From NCBI GenBank assembly GCA_011033025.1, contig WFMF01000386.1:106994-170993 (forward strand): 64,000 nucleotides of DNA. Reading direction: 5' to 3'. The notes beneath the pieces are model-generated. The model was not told the DNA's origin, did not search any database, and saw only the letters and a program-made list of their open reading frames with translations. Origin of the DNA: Beroe forskalii. Taxonomy: Eukaryota; Ctenophora; Nuda; Beroida; Beroidae. Of the stretch, positions 55,998 to 64,000 are shown piece after piece (positions within the stretch are counted from its first letter, which is position 1; each line of letters opens with the position of its first letter). The translations under genes and the position numbers were made by a program.

Positions 55998-58900
55998 TCA
56001 CCCAGGGATTATCCCCAATCTCTCTGGTGGTTTTGATACTCTCCCAGAACATGTTATTTGCTGATTTTGGTCCATGGATAGCTGTTGCTGTGGCACTGAA
56101 GATGAAGGGTTACTAAACACATTTGCTGTGAATTGCCTTCGGTCTATTTGCAAATTGGGAGTAACTGACTGACTGATTTTTGGCTGGTGCACTTGGACTC
56201 TAGATGTCATGTTCTGCTCAGGTGTATCATTAGGACTCCTGGGCGAATGGTCCAGTGTTAACTGAGCATCCTTCTTGTCAAGGGCAGGTTTCAGTAGATC
56301 ATGGTGCACTATTTTTGTTTTACCAGAGGCTATTTCGCAAATACCCCAGTTGACTGGGCCAATTTTCTTGCATATCTTATACGGCCCCACCCAGAATGGA
56401 TTCATTTTGGGATATGATCCATGAGTACATTTGAGTAGAACCAGGTCCCCTGCATTGTATTCAATGACCTTTGTGGTTTTATTTGCTTGGCCCTGATAAT
56501 TTAACCTTGCTTCTATTTTGTTTGCAATAACATTTTCTCTGAGGGCTTCTCTGTCCAATGGAGTGCCACTACCATCCACCCCCAGTTTATTGTCCGTAAC
56601 AGTATTGGCGGAAATACCATGGGCTATCTGAAAGGGAGAAGCTTTCAGGGAGCTATTTGTAGCATTGTTGCAAAGTAGTACTGCCTCTGGTAATATTTTG
56701 TCCCAAGACTGAATAGGAATGCGTCTGGACAGACACATGCTTCTGAGTACCGTTTTAAGTGTCTGTATTGCCCTTTCTGCACTGCCGTTCCCAGCAGGGT
56801 GGTAGCTAGAAGATCTGAGTTTCTTTATGGCAAGCCTTTCACATAAATTTCTGACTGCAGCACCATCAACATTATTAGCTTGGTCTGATTGAAGGAATTT
56901 AGGATAACCATAGTGGCTAAACCAGTGGGTTTGTAGCCCTTTGACAATACTATTGCCTGTGCTATCTGGCATAGCACACCCAACCATTAGCTTGCTGAAA
57001 TTGTCTGCAATTAGTAATATCCATACATTTCCATCTTCGGAAATGGGCATACTGGCGAGATCCATAGATATCATTTCAAAGAGCTTGTCAATCTCCTTGT
57101 GATTTTGTACTGGAGCTTTTGGTGGTATTCCATATTTACATTGTGAACAGGTTCTACAACTGAGAACAAATTCCTCAATTTCTTTCCTCATTCCTGGCCA
57201 GTAAAACCGTGAGGCTATTGTTAATATGGAATTCTCCACTCCTTGGTGACTTTGCCCATGGTATTCTCTGATCACAAACTGGGTTATTGTTTTGGGTACA
57301 ATCACCCGTGTTCCTTTGCATACCATGCCTGAGTCAGCCAGGCATAAGTTTTTGAATCCCCTGAATGGAGGTATGTCGACTGCTTCTCCATTCATAAGGT
57401 TTTCTCTCACCTTGGAGATTGTGGGGTCTTTTTTTGTGTTTCAAGAATGATATTAACCATATCCTCACTTATGGTGGCATAAATAACAGGATTTTCTAAT
57501 GCTTGATCTGATCCTGGAATTCTACTTAGGTAATCTGCCTCGATATTATCAGATCCTTTCAGATACTTTATAGAATAGTCTAGGTTTTCCAGTTCAGTTA
57601 TCCATCGAGCAATTTTTCCCCTAGGATCTTTCTGGCTTCTGATACCACGCAGGGGTTCATGGTCTGAGTAGAAAGTGATTTTGTTATAACAGTAGGTTTT
57701 CCATTTCCTGCTTGCACTCACTATAGCATACAGCTCTCTTTCTGTAGCATTCCAGTTTTTGGCTGTGTTTGATAGCGTTTCTGGATGGTAACCAATGGGT
57801 CTGAATGAGCCATCATTGGCAAATTGCCCTAATACACTTCCAACTGCTAGTTTCGAGGCATCAGTTCTGATGACAAATGCCTTTGACCAATCAGGCAAGA
57901 AATTTGCTAGGGATTGATGGAACGCTTCACGGAGCTTTTCGAAGGCTTTTTGTTCAACCTTTGTCCAATAAAAGGCCACCTTAGAGGACGTTAGCCTGTT
58001 AAGGGGGATGCACAGGTTGGAGTATCCCTGTATGAATCTCCTATTATAATTAGCAATTCCCAAAAAGGCCTGGACCTTTTTCCTCGAATTAGGCACTGGG
58101 AACTCAAGGATTTTCGCAATATTGGCAGGTGCTGGTTTAATGGTCTCTCCATTGACGACAAATCCCAGAAACTCCATGCTAGAGAATGCTATCTCACATT
58201 TGTCTTTCCTCAAAGACATTTCCGCTTCATCCAATACTTCTAGCAAGATTGTAAGGTCATGGATATGGTCCACAAATGTTCTTGACCTCACGATACAATT
58301 GACAACATAAGCATCAACTCCATTGGCCCCCCTTTTCTTGCATTCCTCTATGAGCATGTCCATATTGCGTTGAAAGGTAGCCTGTGCATTTTTCAAGCCA
58401 AAGGGCATTCTCAGGAAGTGATGCTTCCCTCTGGGAACACTGAACGCAGTCTTTTGCTTATCTTTTTCCTCTATTGGAACCCCCCAGTATCCACTAGCCA
58501 AATCCAGCTGTGTAAAGAAAGAACATCCTTCACATTGGTCCAACATTTCTTCAATATTGGGCAGTGGGTATGAGTCGGCTACCATTGTTTTGTTGAGGTT
58601 TCTGAAGTCGATAACAAATCGTTTTGAGTTATCTTTCTTGTTAACAAGTAAAGGGTTACTGTTGAATGGAGAGTTTGATGGTTCGATGATTTTGTTTTCA
58701 AGCATTTCGGTTACTTGCTTTTCGACATCATCTTTCCACTTGTCTGGGATTCTCCTTGTTTTGTCTCTTACTATTGCAGAGTCTTTACTGTTTATCCTGT
58801 GTCTAACAGTAGTGCAGGCCCTTGGGGCTCTGGGGTTGGCTGAGAACACATAAGGAAATCTGGCTAAGATTACGTTTACCTTATCTTTCTGATCCTGTGT

Positions 58901-59302
58901 TAAGGTAGGGTTGACTTTCACCTTGTCGTCTTTCTCAACAAGGAAGAGCCATTTGTCTCCGAGTTTTATTCTGTGTTCCTGCCAGTTGAACTCTGTAGAC
59001 GTAAATTGCTCAAGGAAATCTTTACCCAGGATTACCAGGTTATCTATTCTGTCTAAGTTTGCACTGCGGAGGTCGACCTCGTATTCCTGCTCTGGGTCAC
59101 ATGAGAATTTGATTGTGTAAGTCAGCTTAGGTCCTACACTGAGGCTTCCTCCAATGCCTTGTACAGACCCTCCTGTGACTGGATTTTTGGCAGAAGACTC
59201 ATCAGTTTTGACGGCCACAATTGAAACATCGGCTCCAGTATCAATCAGGAAGTTCGAGGAAAACAAGAAAATGAGGAAAACAAGAAAATTTATTTTACAC
59301 AA
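55998..59302 (-). CDS. pol region of the gypsy-type fossil
   Basis: Parts in order on the minus strand: aspartic protease near 59250 (LIDTGADVSIV); reverse transcriptase about 58800-58100 (VIDFRNLNK, LDLASGYWGVPI, MPFGLKNAQATFQR); RNase H about 57870-57550 (TDASKLAVGSVLG); integrase about 57310-56000 with the H2C2 zinc finger (HGQSHQG ... CRTCSQC) and the catalytic core with SDQANN and the NGSAERAIQTLK block; then a basic C-terminal part. The reading frames are long. Ancient-virus-like element: listed as a fossil only. Confidence 0.85.
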
Positions 59303-59512
59303 ACAAAATAAATATAAATATTAATTGTCAGAGATAAAGATGATTCCAAAAAACTCAGGTGGTAAAGGATTTGAGTGGTAATGCTGAAAATTGTTCTCTG
59401 TGAAGCTGTTCTAAAAATTGGTCATTTTTGAAACTTGAAATTTAGTTTAGCACATGCTTAACTGAGCTCAATTGTTTGCATGGAACTGATTGAGTATGGG
59501 AATTCACTTTAA

Positions 59513-61992
59513 CCCATTAGTGCCCAAGGAAAAACTGGCAGAGTATTTTATATAACATGTTTATTTTCCGAACCACACTGGGCCACAATGACTAAGTTTA
59601 AAATCCCAATACTGGTACTTCAGTAGTTTTCGAGTTATGAACCTGTTGCTTTCGGGCAACACTGGGCTGTTGCCTGGGGAAACATTACTTTTATCTCTCA
59701 ATATTTGGTATCTAAAAAGTGAATTTATGGTTTATTCTACTGAGCAAGTAGCCACAGATGGAAATGGAAATCATATGGCCACTCACGGAACCCAAAGCCT
59801 CAAAAACGTACTGTTGCCCACAGGCAACACTGGGGAGAATGACATTTAACTATTTATTTCACGTTCTTGGACATTCATATCACGTGTGGACAAACAATAT
59901 GCCTTTAAACATATATAATCATTAAATATGGGATGATTTCCATAAATGCTGTTGCTTTTAGGCAACACTATGCCTGGATTTTACATAGCATCATGCGACA
60001 ATATTTTTCAACTACCAACTACGAGAATGGTTATTTTCTTGCCTTATTTGGTGTGTTAGATGTCTATACTTCTATAGATGTAGTCTGGCATAAAATTTCA
60101 AAGATTATTGTTGCTTCTAGGCAACACCAGGATTCAACATGATCAATTTTTGCTCCAAAATACATTTCTATAAAACTGCATGTTGGTATTTTATGCATTG
60201 GTAGGGCGACCTTCTTTGCACTGACCCCTGGCTGTAGATTGAAAAGACAGATAATCTTCATAGATGAGGCCATTGGGGTCTATTAGAAACTGGATTGTAA
60301 TAATTATTATTATTCAAATGGACTTTAGATAACATAGAATTATGTCCCTTACTGCATGAGTTACTGGATACGCCACATTTCTGATTTCTGCCTTGACATG
60401 ACCGTTACCCCCATTGAAGCATTGAGGCCGAGCTTGCAAAATGGCTCTGACTGACCTTCAGAGTTTACATTTTCCTTAAAAGAATGGTTAGATGATTGTG
60501 AAAAGGATCGTGGATTTATAGGCAGCTCGTAGGTATACTGTATAGCCAATAGTAATTATACACAGGTGAATAATGAATATTCGTTAAGTTTCCGTTTCTG
60601 GCTTGCTTGGGTTATGGATTGCCCTTGAAAGTTGCAACTGGATGTTTACAGACACAGATAGGCTCAACCTGGCCACAGTTAGGCATTTTATAAGGAGACT
60701 TTCGTCATTTCAGTAATTTGTGATTAGGGTATGCAATGTCCCTGAAGTCTGAAAAAGTGAAAAAGCTGAATAGACATAATGTGTAGAAATGAAATTGAAG
60801 GTTGTTTATAGACTCTAACAGGACATGCAAATGCAGGTGGAACCCACTTGATGGTATTTTTGTCAGTTTTCTGCTATTGCTAGATCTCTCACCTGATCCA
60901 GTCGAAAACTCCATACTGGTACTACTCATAATCTGTACTGCCCAGGGCTATGAAGAGTATTGTACCATCTATAGGGAGCTTTAATTTTACTTGCCTATTG
61001 TGCACAGACCTTTTTAACACCAATAGCAAATACCATTACAGTACATGCCAATCATAATTATATATTTTTATAATGTTTTAATTAATGTTGGTTCCGTTGA
61101 AAATTAAGGACTCTGGTCAAGTTCTGAACGACCCAAAATACAGGTGTATCCCAGTGTTGCCCAGAGGCAACAGATATAGTTTAGTTTAACATTGCTGAAC
61201 GAACAATTTAAACATTTATATCAGAAAGAACAATATGTTTATTTAAATTGGCGTGCGTGTGGTAGGCCATGCCTCACAATATAATGGTGTCCTGGTGTTG
61301 CCCAGAGGCAACAAAGCAACAATTTTTATATATTTTAGCCTTTCTGAACGTGCAGCATACAGATTTCTATTACATAGTATCAGCCTTTTGTTAAAAGCCG
61401 TTAATTTCGCTATTTTGGGCAAATTTTCAGCTTCTCCCAGTGTTGCCCAAGAGCAACACTTACAAATGTTGCATATAACGTTCTTCTGCTTAGTGAATTT
61501 GCAATTTGGCTCAATTATAAAGCAATCAGACGATGCAAAATGGTCAGATAAAACATGATTCTGAGGTTTCTAGCCCATTTAGAACTGTTGCTTTTGGGCA
61601 ACAGCCTCAGTGTTGCCTAAAGGCAATCGGAACTTTGAATGCTTATATCTCCTGACTGGTTTGGACTAATGAGTTCATTCTTTCACCATCTGAATGCCAC
61701 ATCCAATGACCATTTAGGTGTATGCAGCAATAAAATCAAAAATCTGGTTTAGCTACCTCAATTAACCCAATTACTGAAGGTGGTAGAAAATCCTATCAAA
61801 AAATAAATGGTCAAATTAATTGGTCAATTAACTGGTTGCCTGATGCCAAAAAGATATATTTCGAGATCAGGAAGTGTGTGAAATTTAATAGAGCTGGTGT
61901 TGTTGAAAAAACGAAATTAATATCTCATTCAGAGAAGCCGCAATTACTCAAAACGTAACTGTTGCTTTTAGGCTACGTTGGGCACTAATGGG
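59513..61992. mobile_element. TTAA-flanked (piggyBac-like) element with GTTGC...GCAAC palindromes
   Basis: Inserted in the LTR element between gag and pol. TTAA at 59509-59512 and 61993-61996. Perfect 15-bp inverted ends CCCATTAGTGCCCAA. At least nine internal palindromes of the type GTTGCCCAGAGGCAAC or GTTGCTTTTAGGCAAC followed or preceded by ACTGGG/CCCAGT; those in the left half mostly read one way and those in the right half the other. No transposase. The ends resemble those of the element at 43363. Confidence 0.85.
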
Positions 61993-62638
61993 TTAAATAC
62001 TTAGATAGACAATTAGGCAACGAGGCACTTTTTGGGGTCGTTGTTTTAATACATTGAGCTCTTATATCAAATCTCATATCAAATCCTTTATTCTGAGTAA
62101 TAACTTACAATTCTTAATCAAGCCAATACTGTTTTTAGCAATGATATTGTCGATATTGCTTGGTTATAACAACAGTGAATTGTTCAATAGACTAGATATA
62201 ATAAATACATTTTTATATAAATAAAAACATGCATTCCATTCAACTTCAAATTAAATAACAATATTTTCAATTAGTGTGATGAGTTTTTCTGCTTATTTAA
62301 AATTTTCAAAGTGAAATATTTGGGTTAAAGTGGTAAGGTCTAAGACACAGGAATAACGTTAAAATTACAATCTTTGCTAGCCATGATGTTGTGTATGGAG
62401 AGTTACAGCAATTTCTTGCCTTCTGCACCCACCATTCATCTGGTTAGGTTGTAGGGCTTTTGATTCGTTGCCATGTATTGCAAGGAAAATTTAGCAATGC
62501 TTGGATTCTTCAATAGGATCCATTTTTTTCGATTTTCAAAAATTATATTACAATTTTTCAAAAACATCAACTTTTGCAGTTCACTGAGTGCCACTTGTTG
62601 CCCATTCTGATAGAGCCTTTAATCTTGCTGTCATATAG

Positions 62639-63553
62639 TCATCCTGCATTTTGGCTGTATCCAGGGTCTTTACGTGGCTTTTTCGATTTGAACCAAGCTG
62701 ATGAACATCCTTCTGCATCGTGACCCTTGCCCCCACAGTTTTGACAGATTCTTTGATAGCAGGACATCTCAGAGTGCCCACTTTTAGAGCAAATTCCACA
62801 TTTAATAACACTCTTTGTCTTTCCTCTGTTAGCACTTTTGAAGTTTCTTTTTTCATTAAAGGCTAGTACTTCCCCTTCCTCATTAACTGCTTTATTAAAC
62901 TGTACTTCCTCACTTGCTTGGCCAATGAATGACTGAATTTCTTCTATGCTTCTTTGCATTGTTTTGGCCCAACCTGGGATGTTTTCATCTTGTTGGGCTG
63001 TAAATACAAATTGCTCCTCTTCTTTGACCAGGGGGCTTGCTTTCCTCTTGTCTCCAACTTTCTTTTCGATCTTTTTGAGGGTATCTCGAAACCATTCTCC
63101 CATGTCAGTGTCTGTCATTTCCCTTCTGATAGAGTCTCTTCGCTCTATGAACAGCTTTTTGCCCCCCGGAATCACTGACAAAAATCTTTTCAAGCATACC
63201 TCCGAATCAATTTCAGCTCGGTCAGCAACATACCATAGTTCAAAGAAAAATGATCTTATCCCATCAATCCTATGATCCTTTGGAACAAGACTGAAGAATT
63301 TTTGACATTCTGAAATCACACAAGGCTTGCCATCAATAATCTCTTCGAGGTATTTAAAAGCATCATCAATGGTTTTTTTACTAGATGCTGTGAAGGCAAG
63401 TTGCTTCTCCCCCTCAGTTCGGTGGATGTAAATAGGAAGGCAGGCAAGTTGTTGAGGAGCAGTCAGAGCTGCGGCAGAGGCAACATAAATTCTTTTGAAC
63501 TCTGCGATCTTTTGTCCCTTAGCCAGATGGGGAATTTCAATAGAGGATATCAT
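62639..63553 (-). CDS. gag region of the gypsy-type fossil
   Basis: Starts 13 bp inside the 5' LTR. The frame is about 305 residues with a long helical capsid-like part and, at the C-terminal end, two CCHC zinc knuckles (CGICSKSGHSEMSC and CQNCGGKGHDAEGC) that bind RNA in this family. Listed as a fossil only. Confidence 0.8.
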   Translation of the reverse strand: MISSIEIPHLAKGQKIAEFKRIYVASAAALTAPQQLACLPIYIHRTEGEKQLAFTASSKKTIDDAFKYLEEIIDGKPCVISECQKFFSLVPKDHRIDGIRSFFFELWYVADRAEIDSEVCLKRFLSVIPGGKKLFIERRDSIRREMTDTDMGEWFRDTLKKIEKKVGDKRKASPLVKEEEQFVFTAQQDENIPGWAKTMQRSIEEIQSFIGQASEEVQFNKAVNEEGEVLAFNEKRNFKSANRGKTKSVIKCGICSKSGHSEMSCYQRICQNCGGKGHDAEGCSSAWFKSKKPRKDPGYSQNAG

Positions 63554-63565
63554 TTGAGGAAGTAA

Positions 63566-63828
63566 TGTAAGCCTCTACTTGGGATCGATAGGTAAGCAAT
63601 AAAGCAACCAGTTGAATATAAAATATAAACCAATCCAAAGTATAGGTAGGTAGATCACAATCCTGAATACGAGTACTTCCTAGAAGGGTAAAGGTGAATA
63701 TTCTATAATCAGTAATGAAGTTAATAGAATAATTCAAGTCAATGGTCAAGAGGATCTTATCGAAATAATATACCTAGAGAGAATCATAAATCAATCAAAG
63801 AATAAGAGAGACCCAAGTGGGTCTGACA
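63566..63828 (-). repeat. 5' LTR of the gypsy-type element
   Basis: 263 bp, almost identical to 54421-54683. Flanked outside by GTTG. The remaining 63833-64000 shows nothing further. Confidence 0.9.
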
Positions 63829-64000
63829 GTTGTGTGGAATTGTCAGATTCATTCCATTCATTTTCGTAATTGTGTTTCACTCATCTCATTCACTTGATAT
63901 CATGAAGGATCACATAAAAGATAACCCCAAATGGTTTTAAACTTTCTGTGGTAGGTCATATTAACCATATTTCTTGATTCCAACCCTTTTCATGACAATC

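Larger units (their letters stand above)
54421..63828 (-). mobile_element. Ty3/gypsy-type LTR retroelement fossil with two nested insertions
   Basis: Both LTRs are 263 bp, start TG and end CA, and differ at 3 positions by eye (about 1%), so the copy is young. A 4-bp duplication GTTG flanks it (54417-54420, 63829-63832). Minus-strand order is 5' LTR, gag region, pol region (protease, reverse transcriptase, RNase H, integrase), purine-rich tract, 3' LTR, the gypsy order. Removing the foldback element (1109 bp) and the TTAA element (2480 bp) leaves about 5.8 kb, a normal length. Both insertions are later than integration. It looks structurally whole but is broken by the two insertions. Confidence 0.9.

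Overview
This window is nuclear DNA of an invertebrate animal. It has spliced genes with GT-AG introns, animal-specific protein families, CR1/L2-type LINEs, a tRNA-derived SINE and a Ty3/gypsy-type LTR element. The phylum cannot be fixed from the sequence. I see no bacterial operons, rRNA genes or CRISPR arrays.

Four host genes can be reconstructed with matching intron phases. (1) A secreted PLAT-domain plus Cys-rich protein lies on the minus strand (10677 to 8484, 3' end unresolved). (2) A type II Golgi carbohydrate sulfotransferase of the CHST15-like group lies on the plus strand (13550-14962). (3) A complete 12-exon homologue of KIAA2013 lies on the minus strand (30638 to 19876), with a LINE fragment and a Mutator-like transposon in intron 3. 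(4) A 4-exon homologue of ENTR1/SDCCAG3, an endosomal coiled-coil protein, lies on the minus strand (35434 to 34253). These genes are unrelated and form no pathway together.

The rest is dense with repeats. 0.3-1.5 kb is a ~155-bp satellite. 1.7-17 kb is a cluster of inverted dispersed repeats, MITEs and cloverleaf palindromes around genes 1 and 2. 17-34 kb holds short DNA transposons with clear target-site duplications plus gene 3. 35.2-42 kb contains the same ~3.3 kb twice, with homopolymer-stretched sequence at the join, which looks like a false duplication in the assembly. 42-54 kb holds a LINE ORF1 fragment, a TTAA-flanked element, minisatellites, a retrocopied mRNA end, SINEs and MITEs. 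54.4-63.8 kb is one minus-strand Ty3/gypsy-type fossil with near-identical LTRs, itself hit by a foldback element and by a TTAA-flanked element.

Three observations stand out. First, several unrelated palindromic units each consist of an outer stem enclosing hairpins that share a constant loop motif but have different, mutually complementary stems. Second, two separate genes each carry a minisatellite that multiplies a splice junction: donors in the PLAT gene, acceptors plus exon start in KIAA2013. Third, several insertions can be proved inside this window, because an uninterrupted copy of the target repeat is also present.
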